Source: Chitinophaga varians (GTDB lineage: Bacteria; Bacteroidota; Bacteroidia; Chitinophagales; Chitinophagaceae). Taken from it: 64,000 bases of DNA. The position numbers and the translations under genes were made by a program. Position 1 is the stretch's first letter. Each line of letters opens with the position of its first letter. The notes below the pieces were generated by a model. That model ran no database searches and was not told where the DNA came from. It worked only from the letters and a program-made list of their open reading frames with translations. The DNA lies in the NCBI RefSeq assembly GCF_014529945.1, contig NZ_JACVFB010000001.1:496001-560000 (forward strand). Reading direction: 5' to 3'. Below are positions 1 to 8,049 of this stretch, piece by piece.

Positions 1-1398
1 GTTGAACAGGGCGTTGGCAGCGGCCTGTATAACGGTATTGATCATACGCCAGGTGAGGGTCAGGGCGCGTCCGTCGGCGCCGCGCATCAGCCCGGGCATT
101 TTACGCCTTTCCTTGTTGGACACATCGCCGATTTTATCAGGCCGGCGCAAAGCGTCGGCAAACCATGCGGCCATGCCGGTGCTCAGGCCATTGAATACTC
201 TTTCGTGCAGGGTACGCAGCGCCAGGTTATCGACCAGTGAGTCGGCCATAATCGGTTCGTATAGCCGTCCGAGATCGTTGGTGTCCTGCCGGACCATGGT
301 GCTGGCGATGTTCCATCTGCCATTGATAGGATTGCCGTTCATGACGCTGGTATTCATCAGTACGATGGATTCCAGTGCACGGCGCACAATTTCTTCTGCT
401 TCATCGATAGGAACGGGGTCGCTTCTGTCGGGACCAAGGTACACCTGTTCCAGTTCATCGGCGATGGTGCGCACCGGCAGAATGTCCGGGGCAAATGCCG
501 GCGGCCCTGCGCAGATGGTGGCCCGGGCGGTGAGCGGATTGGCGCCTTTGATATTTAGTTCCACGTAGCCGTCGCATTCATCATCGATATAGCCCCAGCT
601 GTATTGGTTGCCTTTGTCATCAGCATAACCGGCGAAGATCTGTGCCGGCATGGTGTAGTGCGGATTAAAGTCCGGCCCTTCCACGTATTTGGCCCACGGC
701 TTATTGGGATCATAGATCACCTGTGTCTTCGGATCGGTGATATTATGATCTTTGGTGGGAAGTTGTCCAAAAGCTTTGATGCTGTTCACAGAGCAGCCAT
801 ACACTTTCCCCGGGCCGGGCGTATAGCGCAGCCTTATCTGCGGGAAATCGGTGGTAGGCTGGATAAACTGCACCGAGCCTAACGGCAGCGATTGGCCGGA
901 GATGAAGTTGGTGCAATGGCCGGTTACCGGTTTAGGCGTGTAGTCGCCTCCTTGTATGCTTACCGACGCATGGATGGCGTCATTGGCGTCTCCGGTCCTG
1001 CGTTGGAGTTTGAGATTGCTGAGTTTTACCGTCCACGTAAAATCATTGATTTTGATGTTGGCATCGTCCAGCATTTTTTGTGTCAACGGTACCAACTTGT
1101 CGGGGGCGTCTGAGGTAATGGCGAAGACTTCCAGGAAGGGCGCTACCGGCCGTATTTTTCCCTGTTTGTCCTGGAGGGAGGTAACATTGTCTTTGAAGAT
1201 CACCACCTGGGGTGCCGGTCCTGACGTGATTTTGCCGGTGTTAGGATCTACGTCAAAGGACGGTTTGGGCACCATTTCACGGAACCCTAACGGTTTGTCG
1301 GCGGGTATTTCCAGGTCATATGGTGTTTGTGGTACAGTGGAAGACCCCAGCCGGGCAATGGCAAAAGGGGGTAATATCCTGATTGCAGTGATAGCCAT
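1..1398 (-). CDS. LodA/GoxA-like protein (3' end outside window)
   Basis: An uninterrupted frame of 466 codons starts at the ATG complementary to 1396-1398 and is still open at base 1, so the C terminus is missing. The N terminus has the pattern IRILPPFAIARLGSS followed by GKIRPVAPFLEVF, which recalls the start of LodA/GoxA-type quinoprotein amino-acid oxidases (IHPxIGIARVGNS, then GxIRPQAARFRVF). Further in, DGYVEL and CAGPPAFAPDILPVRT also fit that family loosely. The residues that would form the CTQ cofactor lie beyond the window, so oxidase activity cannot be judged. No signal peptide is seen. It begins 24 bp after the ferritin-like gene on the same strand and is probably co-transcribed with it. 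The frame is certain; the family is an inference. Confidence 0.6.
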   Translation of the reverse strand, partial: MAITAIRILPPFAIARLGSSTVPQTPYDLEIPADKPLGFREMVPKPSFDVDPNTGKITSGPAPQVVIFKDNVTSLQDKQGKIRPVAPFLEVFAITSDAPDKLVPLTQKMLDDANIKINDFTWTVKLSNLKLQRRTGDANDAIHASVSIQGGDYTPKPVTGHCTNFISGQSLPLGSVQFIQPTTDFPQIRLRYTPGPGKVYGCSVNSIKAFGQLPTKDHNITDPKTQVIYDPNKPWAKYVEGPDFNPHYTMPAQIFAGYADDKGNQYSWGYIDDECDGYVELNIKGANPLTARATICAGPPAFAPDILPVRTIADELEQVYLGPDRSDPVPIDEAEEIVRRALESIVLMNTSVMNGNPINGRWNIASTMVRQDTNDLGRLYEPIMADSLVDNLALRTLHERVFNGLSTGMAAWFADALRRPDKIGDVSNKERRKMPGLMRGADGRALTLTWRMINTVIQAAANALFN

Positions 1399-1422
1399 GT
1401 GGAAGAATTTGGGGGTGAGAGA

Positions 1423-2910
1423 TTAAGCGTTAACAGCGAGCATGTCCTGAATAACCTGATTCAGTTTGGCATCGGCCTCTTTCAGCGCGTGCAGATAGCG
1501 CTGGTGGCCAATGTTGCTGTTTGACAGCATCTGATCAATCAGTACGCCGGACGCCTGTATCAGATCGGCATGGGTCCTCCAGCGGTTATGCTCACCGGTG
1601 GGGAGTTCCAGCGTATACGGAATGAGGAAGGGCGGTCCGGCCAGTTTATCACCTTTACCAACATTCAGTGGTAGTTTCACCATCTCGGAGGCGATAGCGC
1701 GCAGGTTGTACATCTCACCGAAGGTGGAATTAATAATGAGTCCTCTGGGGGTCATGGCGCCGGCAACATTCAGTCCGTCAACCAGCACAAAGCTGTGGGT
1801 GAGGAAATTCAGCAGCATGCGGTAACGCAGGTTAAATAAATGTCCCCACTGTTGTGCATTGGGATTGGTGATAGGATCTCTCGGATCGCTGTTATCGGTC
1901 TGGCCTTCCGAAGGGGAGGAGTTAGGATCTTCCACGTCTTCCTGGATGTAGGGGTTGGTGGCAAGTTTCCGGGAAAACGGTACACCGGTCATGCCACGCA
2001 TCTCCGTATAGATTTTCAGGAAGCGCTCAAAGTGAGAGGGATCGTCCGTTGTACCTGTGTTGTCTTCTCCCTGCTCGGCAATGGCGTTGAGGGCGTTGAA
2101 GGCATCGTCGCGGCTGGCGAGAGGCATCACCAGCACATCGGGGCTGCCGGCGGGGCTGCCGCCCTGTGTATTGCCTCTGGCGCCACCTTTATAACCGCGG
2201 CCCCATTCATCGAATTTGGCCTGGAACGGATACGTGTTGGCCTGAAATATTTCATCTCCAATAACGTCAGGGTCCTGTATCAGTTGCAGGAGTACGGAAA
2301 ATAATGCGCCTACCGTGTTGGGATTGGAGACATCCGCGTTGACAGTTGCGACAATCTCTTTTGCAATAGGATCATCACTTGTCAGGAAAGACTCCGGCGC
2401 CTCTGCATAGACGTATTTGGCCAGCGACGAAAGGGTGAGTGGCTCCAGTTTAAAAGGGAAAGGATAAAACGGCGTATCCCATGGATAGTCCTGCCGCTCA
2501 AAATGCAGCGGGGCGCCAATTAGTTTCAATACATTCTGTACCGACACGAAGTGTCCCATCTCTTCTTTGGCAATACCCAAAATGGTTTCCTGCCAGGCGC
2601 TGACGGTGGCTTGATTCGCCTCCGGCACCTGTGGTCCGCCAAGGCTGTAGGCGGCATACAGGTACTGGATCATCAGCCCGTGTTCAATTTCAGCGTCAAT
2701 GTGCAACAGGAACGTCACATAGTCTTTGCCGTTAAATTCCGGCGGGATGACAACCTGCGCCGCTTCGATGGCTACTGATTCTTCCAGGAAGGTTTGGATT
2801 CCTTCCTTTCCACCGATGATGTTTTCTTGCCGGGGTGGTATGACCCTGCGGCTCAATGCGCGGGCACGCGAAAATACAGGACCCAGGAAACGCTTGTAGT
2901 TCGGTTGCAT
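1423..2910 (-). CDS. VioB-type ferritin-like domain protein
   Basis: 495 residues. Residues about 60-200 form a ferritin-like four-helix region of the type found in VioB/RebD relatives (iminophenyl-pyruvate dimer synthase domain). The helix HIDAEIEHGLMIQYLYAAYSL (about 70-90) carries acidic and His residues, and the next helix has E117-E-M-G-H120, an ExxH iron-binding motif. The protein therefore probably binds a metal centre and may carry out an oxidation, but the full violacein enzymes are much longer and no indole-pigment genes are nearby. It is the first gene of a two-gene minus-strand unit with the LodA-like gene 24 bp downstream. Pairing of a diiron-like protein with a LodA-like protein suggests redox modification of an amino acid or peptide, which is inference. 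Confidence 0.7.
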   Translation of the reverse strand: MQPNYKRFLGPVFSRARALSRRVIPPRQENIIGGKEGIQTFLEESVAIEAAQVVIPPEFNGKDYVTFLLHIDAEIEHGLMIQYLYAAYSLGGPQVPEANQATVSAWQETILGIAKEEMGHFVSVQNVLKLIGAPLHFERQDYPWDTPFYPFPFKLEPLTLSSLAKYVYAEAPESFLTSDDPIAKEIVATVNADVSNPNTVGALFSVLLQLIQDPDVIGDEIFQANTYPFQAKFDEWGRGYKGGARGNTQGGSPAGSPDVLVMPLASRDDAFNALNAIAEQGEDNTGTTDDPSHFERFLKIYTEMRGMTGVPFSRKLATNPYIQEDVEDPNSSPSEGQTDNSDPRDPITNPNAQQWGHLFNLRYRMLLNFLTHSFVLVDGLNVAGAMTPRGLIINSTFGEMYNLRAIASEMVKLPLNVGKGDKLAGPPFLIPYTLELPTGEHNRWRTHADLIQASGVLIDQMLSNSNIGHQRYLHALKEADAKLNQVIQDMLAVNA

Positions 2911-3126
2911 GAGGGTTTTGGATTATGGTTATTGATAAAAAGACTGGAATCTTCTCGAAGGAAATGGTCACTATGAGGTTATCGGTACTGCCAGATAAAA
3001 TAAGAGCATTTTTAGCAAATAGAAAAAAATATTTTATCCGGAATGCAGGGGGAATTTTCCCGGGCCTGTCCAGATCAACCTGCTACAAAGTCGGTTTAAC
3101 CCCGGTAGAAAACAACCGGCGGATGG

Positions 3127-3134
3127 TAGTTTTG
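3127..3134 (+). promoter_or_regulatory. candidate Bacteroidota -7 element
   Basis: TAGTTTTG matches the Bacteroidota housekeeping -7 consensus TAnnTTTG and lies 37 bp before the ATG at 3172. No convincing TTTG at -33 was found, so this is only half a promoter. Confidence 0.35.
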
Positions 3135-3171
3135 TGAGACAAAATATTATATCAATAAAATAAATAAAATT

Positions 3172-3552
3172 ATGACACAGATAGCAGAAAAAACGATGAC
3201 AACGGCGGAAGTGGTAGCACGTTTTACGGAACTGGCAACACAGGAAAAATGGTTTGAGATCCAGGATGAGTTATTCGCGGAAGAGGTGCGGAGCATCGAA
3301 CCGGCAGGTTCTCCTTATATGAAAGATGCTTTTGGTAAAACGGCGGTGCGTAAAAAAGCAGACGACTTCGTTAGCCGTATTGAAGCGGTACATCGCGTGT
3401 ATACCAGTGCACCGATCGTGACAGGCAATCACATTGCGGTGGCAAGAGAAACGGACATTACGGTTAAGCCGCATGGCAGGATTCAGATGAACGAAATCAT
3501 GCTGTACGAAGTGAAAGACGGGAAAATTATTCTCGAACAGTTTTTTTATTAA
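3172..3552 (+). CDS. SnoaL-like / NTF2-fold small protein
   Basis: 126 residues with the size and pattern of the SnoaL-like branch of the NTF2-like superfamily: an N-terminal helix pair (TTAEVVARFTELATQEKWFEI), a central stretch with MKDAFGKTAV as in the conserved substrate-cone helix, and C-terminal strands ending in EVKDGKIILEQFFY. Such proteins are cytosolic cone-shaped dimers, either small enzymes (isomerases, cyclases) or stress-associated proteins of unknown role. No catalytic residue can be named. It stands alone, reads toward the FAD oxidoreductase gene and ends just before a strong bidirectional terminator. Confidence 0.65.
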   Translation: MTQIAEKTMTTAEVVARFTELATQEKWFEIQDELFAEEVRSIEPAGSPYMKDAFGKTAVRKKADDFVSRIEAVHRVYTSAPIVTGNHIAVARETDITVKPHGRIQMNEIMLYEVKDGKIILEQFFY

Positions 3553-3561
3553 ATAGTCAAT

Positions 3562-3592
3562 CCCAAAGATCTCCCTCCGGGAGATCTTTGGG
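3562..3592. terminator. bidirectional rho-independent terminator
   Basis: A perfect 14-bp stem (CCCAAAGATCTCCC with GGGAGATCTTTGGG) and a 3-nt loop lies between two convergent genes. It can serve both strands. Confidence 0.8.
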
Positions 3593-3602
3593 TATATGGG
3601 AA

Positions 3603-5057
3603 TTATTGTCTGCTCAATACCTCCCGGGGAATAAACAGTTCAGCTGCAAAGTCAGGGATATCCGGACAACGGTCGTCATGCCAATGTTCGATAGCTGACA
3701 CTTCGCCTGATTGTATCAGCTGATCCGGCGGACCGGCCAGCCCTGCTTCCCGCAGCATATACAGCATGCGCCGGTTGATCAGCTCTCCGGGCGATAAGAA
3801 GGAGGTCCTGACGAGCCATACCAATGCAAACAAGGCCGGTTGGTGGAAGTTGACCGCAAACTGCAATACCTGTTCCATGAAAACATGGGCAAACTGCAAC
3901 CCTGGCTGCGACGTGGTGTAACGATGCGCCACCTGCGGGTGACCGGTATCGGAGACTGCATTCATCCACCAGGCTGGCTCCACAATTTTTGCAGCCGCCT
4001 GCATAAAATCTTTTCCAAAGGAAGGAGATAAGATACCCTGGTGTTGTAATGTTCTTTGCAGCATCTCCGCCTGCATCGCAGCGATCGTCATACCGGTGCC
4101 GTGAATGGGATCAAACGTACAGAAAGCATCGCCGATGGCGATTAACCCTTCGGGCCATGTATCCATCTTTTCATAATGTCGGAGCGTCACGTCTTTTATC
4201 CGGTAGCCGCGGGGCGCTTCCAGCGGCGTTACCTGTTGCAGCAGCTCGTTTAACGTGGGGTTGTTCAGTAAGGCCAGCGCTGTTTCAAAACCTGCTGTAT
4301 CGGTTGGCGGATACAACCCACCGATGTTGCCCAGAATAATTTCCAGTACGTTGTTTTCCATAAAGCTCACCACGCAGGTAGGTACTTCCGGCAGCTCCTG
4401 GTTTTCGATGTGTAACAGATTCCAGGGAAATGTGAGGGAAGATGGAACTGCATAATGACGGGTACTGTATCCCAGGTTGGTAGTGAGTAATTCCGGTTCG
4501 GGAATCGTATAGTCGAGCCGGTGAAGCCAGTCGCTCAAACGGGAATGGAAACCGGTGGCCACGACTATCAGGTCCGCATTTAATTCCATGGTTTTGCTCC
4601 CGCTGATGGCAAATACACCGCTTACTTTGTTTTGTTCCCCTTCCATGATAAGATCAATGACGTTGGTGTCAGTCAGCAGCTGAATGCCTTTGTGTTGCAA
4701 CACCCGTTGGCGGATATGCCATTCCAGAAAAGGCCGGCTACACGCTGCATCGTTGCCGGGATCAGGCATGATGAGTTCTCCGAAAGGATAATAAAAGCGG
4801 ATGTCTTTACCCAGGCTGGAAGCGGCGCCGTTTTGCAACAGCTCGTTGTTCAGTCCGGGAAAAAGCTGCTCTAAAATCATGCGTCCTCTCGGCGTGAGAT
4901 GATGAGGGTGGTACGCCTGCGGTGTACCTGGCCGTGTTTCAGGTGTTTCGGGCAATATGTCCCTTTCAATAATCAATATCTCCGGGCAGAAATCCGACAG
5001 CACCCGTGCTGCAGCAAGTCCGGCCATACCCCCTCCGATGATGATTACTTTCTTCAT
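3603..5057 (-). CDS. FAD-dependent oxidoreductase / monooxygenase-like flavoprotein
   Basis: 484 residues from the ATG complementary to 5055-5057. An upstream in-frame ATG at 5084 would add nine residues, but the chosen start puts the FAD fold at the N terminus as usual. Residues 1-30 form the Rossmann motif (KKVIIIGGGMAGLAAARVLSD). GLIAIGDAFCTFDPIHGTGM, about two thirds along, is the second FAD motif (GD) of the p-hydroxybenzoate hydroxylase / tryptophan halogenase / geranylgeranyl reductase group. The halogenase WxWxIP signature was not found, so a hydroxylase, dehydrogenase or reductase is more likely. LodA-type oxidases mature with a partner flavoprotein (LodB). A link to the LodA-like gene at the left edge is possible, but the two are in separate transcription units. 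Confidence 0.75.
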   Translation of the reverse strand: MKKVIIIGGGMAGLAAARVLSDFCPEILIIERDILPETPETRPGTPQAYHPHHLTPRGRMILEQLFPGLNNELLQNGAASSLGKDIRFYYPFGELIMPDPGNDAACSRPFLEWHIRQRVLQHKGIQLLTDTNVIDLIMEGEQNKVSGVFAISGSKTMELNADLIVVATGFHSRLSDWLHRLDYTIPEPELLTTNLGYSTRHYAVPSSLTFPWNLLHIENQELPEVPTCVVSFMENNVLEIILGNIGGLYPPTDTAGFETALALLNNPTLNELLQQVTPLEAPRGYRIKDVTLRHYEKMDTWPEGLIAIGDAFCTFDPIHGTGMTIAAMQAEMLQRTLQHQGILSPSFGKDFMQAAAKIVEPAWWMNAVSDTGHPQVAHRYTTSQPGLQFAHVFMEQVLQFAVNFHQPALFALVWLVRTSFLSPGELINRRMLYMLREAGLAGPPDQLIQSGEVSAIEHWHDDRCPDIPDFAAELFIPREVLSRQ

Positions 5058-5152
5058 AAGTCTGTGTTTTAGACCAAAGCTCATCTTTCCGGTTGCCCTG
5101 CTGTGGCGCTGGCGGGATTATTTTTTATATCTGCGGGATTTTTTTTGAGATG

Positions 5153-5866
5153 TTATTTGACTGCCTGTTGCTGCACTGCCATCATCATGCGGGCAAAATG
5201 AGGATTCATGTCGGTGATACGACCGCTGTTGAAGGAAATACCCATGGAACCGGCCGGAGGTACGGCTCCTCCCAGTCCCGGCCCGGACACGGAAAAAAAC
5301 AAAGCGGCTTTGCCTTCTTCGCCTTTGATGTGGCGCCATGCGCCGGTAGCACCGCCTTTACTGAGATGCAGTTCTGTGCCGGCGGGTATTTCATAACGAA
5401 GCACCCCGTTGGCGGGAATATCTTTTTGTTCTGCATTTACTTTTACAGACATCTCCTTGCCTTTGTTGCCAAACAGGTATACTACGTTTTTCTCTTCACG
5501 GTCGGCATTCCGTTGCAGCGCTTCTTCATTGGCTAAATATAGATCAACGATCAGCTCCGGTTTGGTGGAGTCGCTGTCAGTAAAAGAACGGAAGATAAAT
5601 ACGTTGGAGCCCAGTCGGGTGGACCGGTTGCCGGCATGGCTCCAGATTTCCCACAACGAACTGCCGCCCATCGCGGAGCCTTTGGAAGAAAGCGTGGCTA
5701 CATATTCCAGCCCGGCGGTGTCGGAAGGATTATTCCAGTAAACGAAGTCGCGGTGTTTTCCTTTGCGTTCAAAGGTGTCAGACTTGCGGAGGATATCGAT
5801 GTTTTGACTATAAGCCCGGGCACTAAGGATGACCAGGCAACAGCACAATAGGTACGGGATCTTCAT
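5153..5866 (-). CDS. secreted protein of unknown function
   Basis: 237 residues with a clear N-terminal signal peptide (MKIPYLLCCCLVILSARAYSQ) without a lipobox Cys at the cleavage site, so a periplasmic or surface protein is expected. The mature part is rich in predicted strands, with an ELIVDLYLANEEALQ segment and a Met-rich C-terminal stretch (ARMMMAVQQQ). No family was recognised. It is transcribed divergently from the gene at 5938 across a 71-bp gap and ends about 95 bp before the FAD oxidoreductase gene on the same strand. Confidence 0.65.
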   Translation of the reverse strand: MKIPYLLCCCLVILSARAYSQNIDILRKSDTFERKGKHRDFVYWNNPSDTAGLEYVATLSSKGSAMGGSSLWEIWSHAGNRSTRLGSNVFIFRSFTDSDSTKPELIVDLYLANEEALQRNADREEKNVVYLFGNKGKEMSVKVNAEQKDIPANGVLRYEIPAGTELHLSKGGATGAWRHIKGEEGKAALFFSVSGPGLGGAVPPAGSMGISFNSGRITDMNPHFARMMMAVQQQAVK

Positions 5867-5909
5867 GTATGGGATTTTCTTAAAAATAAAGAAAAACGGC
5901 AGAACTTAG

Positions 5910-5917
5910 TAGATTTG
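5910..5917 (+). promoter_or_regulatory. candidate Bacteroidota -7 element
   Basis: TAGATTTG is an exact match to TAnnTTTG and lies 20 bp before the ATG at 5938. No clear -33 TTTG is seen. Confidence 0.4.
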
Positions 5918-5937
5918 GGAAATTCTGTTGTGAAGTC

Positions 5938-7278
5938 ATGACCCATTTGAATCTGGAGACATTATACGAAAGCCTGCGCCTGCGGAAAAGACCGGAAGAT
6001 ATTGCGGCACAGATAATATTGAACGAAGCGCTGAATGAAAAAGAGCTGTTGCTGCTGAACAAAGCAGCATCTGGTGCGCTGCGTAATCAGGTATGGCAAT
6101 ATACTTCCATGTTGGAAAAGTTTGCGGAGGTATCGGGTGCGCAGGTGCAGGTGAGCAGGGCCATACAGCTGTTTAAAACAGATGACGCGGCCAACAAGTC
6201 GGCCTGTGATGATCCGCTGGCGGTAGAAGCTTTTTTAGCGAAGGTGAGCGCGCTGATACATAAAAATCCGGGGTATAATAATTATGAAACGGACCGGCTG
6301 AACCGGGAAGCGCGGCAGGCTGCCGGTCTTGATATTTCCCGTCGGCAGTACAATAAGCTGTTTCGTTGTTTACGGCATCTTGAAAAGAAACTGGATACGA
6401 TGGTCCGCGAGTACAGGAAAAGTTTGTTCCAGCGTGTAGGCAAGCATGCCTTCGCGGAAGATATCTCCCGGGAGGATTTTATGAAAGATGTCAACAGCGC
6501 TTGTTTTATAGCGTACTACACGGCGCGCGGTAATCTGCGGAGTCAGTTTACGGTACAGGGACAGCAGCGGCCTTATGATGAAATTGCCGATATGCTGTTG
6601 ATGCGTTGTTGGCGTGAGCCGGAAACAGCCAACTGGTGGGCCATTGCGCAGGTATACCCTACGCAGGAGGTACTGGGTAAGTTATCACCGGAGCAACAGG
6701 GCCTGCTGCTCGGTAAATGGACAACGTTATTGCAGCAGGTGGCTGCTTTTCTGGAAGAGCTGTGGCAAACGAACGACTTCAATCGGCAGACGATGGTGGT
6801 ACGGCGGGGCAACGATTCTTCCACCTGGAATAATATCGCCGGCGCCTGGAACAAGGCCCGCGACGGCTGGATGAACCTGATCTACGCCCTGGGTATGGAA
6901 TTTATATTGGAGGAAATGTGTTTCGGAAAGGTGATGCGGCTGATAGCCGCCGACGTGGCGGCATCTCATTATCTGCAGGGGCATGATGGCGATCCCAATC
7001 TGGTGGTATGGAACTGGTTGCCTTTGCCCTGGGAAGTACTCTCCGGCAAAGCTACGTGTAACCGTGAGCGTGTGGTAGCTGCCTGTAAAAGGGCAGGACT
7101 GGACCCGGAGCGGTCCGGCTGGATTGCTCCCAGAATACATCAGCCGGTACCTTTTCTGCCAACACCGGAATTGGTGCATGGTGTTACCGTGTCAAATCCC
7201 TATCTTGCAACCCTGTTAAAACAACACAAATATTTTTCCGGGAAAGGCGCTACACCGCTATTCCCCGAACAAAACTAA
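5938..7278 (+). CDS. unrecognised Trp-rich cytosolic protein
   Basis: 446 residues, no signal peptide or membrane segment. The N-terminal 170 residues look helical and charged (SLRLRKRPEDIAAQIILNEA; KLFRCLRHLEKKLDTMVREY). The C-terminal 260 residues contain many tryptophans, for example CWREPETANWWAIAQ, WNNIAGAWNKARDGWMNLIY and VVWNWLPLPWEVL. No catalytic motif or known family was recognised. Its stop codon (7276-7278) overlaps the first two bases of a tRNA-like element, and a lipoprotein gene follows. An exact -7-like box sits upstream, so it probably has its own promoter. Confidence 0.65.
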   Translation: MTHLNLETLYESLRLRKRPEDIAAQIILNEALNEKELLLLNKAASGALRNQVWQYTSMLEKFAEVSGAQVQVSRAIQLFKTDDAANKSACDDPLAVEAFLAKVSALIHKNPGYNNYETDRLNREARQAAGLDISRRQYNKLFRCLRHLEKKLDTMVREYRKSLFQRVGKHAFAEDISREDFMKDVNSACFIAYYTARGNLRSQFTVQGQQRPYDEIADMLLMRCWREPETANWWAIAQVYPTQEVLGKLSPEQQGLLLGKWTTLLQQVAAFLEELWQTNDFNRQTMVVRRGNDSSTWNNIAGAWNKARDGWMNLIYALGMEFILEEMCFGKVMRLIAADVAASHYLQGHDGDPNLVVWNWLPLPWEVLSGKATCNRERVVAACKRAGLDPERSGWIAPRIHQPVPFLPTPELVHGVTVSNPYLATLLKQHKYFSGKGATPLFPEQN

Positions 7279-7350
7279 CGGAGTAGTTCAGTTGGTAGAG
7301 CTTCCGGCACGATTTCCGGATAGACGCAGGTTCGAGCCCTGCCTCCGTTT
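7277..7350 (+). tRNA. tRNA-like element with an abnormal 8-nt anticodon loop
   Basis: The sequence folds as a cloverleaf. The acceptor stem is a perfect 7 bp (AACGGAG at 7277-7283 with CTCCGTT at 7343-7349). The D arm is GTTC, loop AGTTGGTA, GAGC. The T arm is a perfect GCAGG, TTCGAGC, CCTGC. The variable region is 5 nt and the discriminator base is T7350; no CCA is encoded. The anticodon arm has a perfect 5-bp stem (TCCGG/CCGGA), but its loop is CACGATTT, eight bases rather than seven, with no U at the position expected for U33. An amino-acid identity therefore cannot be read with confidence. It may be a nonfunctional tRNA copy, a tRNA with a +1 expanded loop, or a tRNA-like RNA with another role. 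Confidence 0.6.
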
Positions 7351-7364
7351 CTACAATTCCCGCC

Positions 7365-8033
7365 ATGAAATACCTATTGCCATTCGTAGCAATGTTCCTG
7401 CTGGCAGCCTGCCGGGAAACGAAGAGAGAGGCGCCGCTTCCGCCGCATTCCAGGATGGTACAGCAGCAACTGGCCGATAGTCTTGGCATCATAACGATGG
7501 CTGTGCCTGAACGATATGATACCAGCTTCTCCTGGATACATTATTCTGATTGTAGTTCATGTCACGAGTGTAAATACCGCTTTCAGCCTAAGGTTTTGCA
7601 GATGGAACAGGAGTCGGGATTTTTTGGCAGGGAGCACTCAGATACCATTGATGAATTTACTATCGTACATCCGTCCAAAATGAGGCAGTTTAATGAAGAT
7701 ACGTCCGGGAATGGCCATTTACTCTACCTCAGGGATGTAATGGCTGTGGCAAAAAAAAGCGGTGTAATGAATAGATTGGTGGTGGATACTATACAGGAGA
7801 TTGACGACAGGTATTACACTATCACTGCTTTTGATTATTCAAATTATTCAGATTCGTTGCAACATAAGGAGATCGAAGCATTTACCGTTATTAGCGGTGT
7901 GCCCGTATGGTTTAAGTACAAAGTGCTCTCCGCAAAGAAAGATATTGTCACCGATAACTTTATCCCTGAAGCACTGTCGATGATAAAAACTATCCGCATC
8001 CATGGCGAACGCAAAAACAAGCCGTCCCGTTAA
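7365..8033 (+). CDS. lipoprotein of unknown function
   Basis: 222 residues with a signal peptide and lipobox (FLLAACRE, Cys near residue 16), so it should be anchored to a membrane by a lipidated cysteine. The mature part has a paired-cysteine segment, HYSDCSSCHECKYRF, that could bind metal or form disulfides. The rest is mixed alpha/beta without a recognised domain. It starts 15 bp after the tRNA-like element. Its stop codon lies in the loop of the terminator hairpin that follows. Confidence 0.65.
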   Translation: MKYLLPFVAMFLLAACRETKREAPLPPHSRMVQQQLADSLGIITMAVPERYDTSFSWIHYSDCSSCHECKYRFQPKVLQMEQESGFFGREHSDTIDEFTIVHPSKMRQFNEDTSGNGHLLYLRDVMAVAKKSGVMNRLVVDTIQEIDDRYYTITAFDYSNYSDSLQHKEIEAFTVISGVPVWFKYKVLSAKKDIVTDNFIPEALSMIKTIRIHGERKNKPSR

Positions 8034-8043
8034 GGGACGGCTT
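8019..8043. terminator. bidirectional terminator overlapping a stop codon
   Basis: A 10-bp stem (AAGCCGTCCC with GGGACGGCTT) encloses the loop GTTAA, which contains the TAA stop of the lipoprotein gene. It separates convergent genes. Confidence 0.75.
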
Positions 8044-8049
8044 CCGATC

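Noticed and set aside
2..1426. Several plus-strand frames at the left edge, up to 188 residues
   Set aside because: They overlap a single continuous minus-strand frame of 466 codons with family-like motifs, and their own products have low-complexity Ser/Arg-rich composition.
3603..5057. Flavin-dependent tryptophan halogenase
   Set aside because: The FAD fold is present but the WxWxIP halogenase motif was not found.
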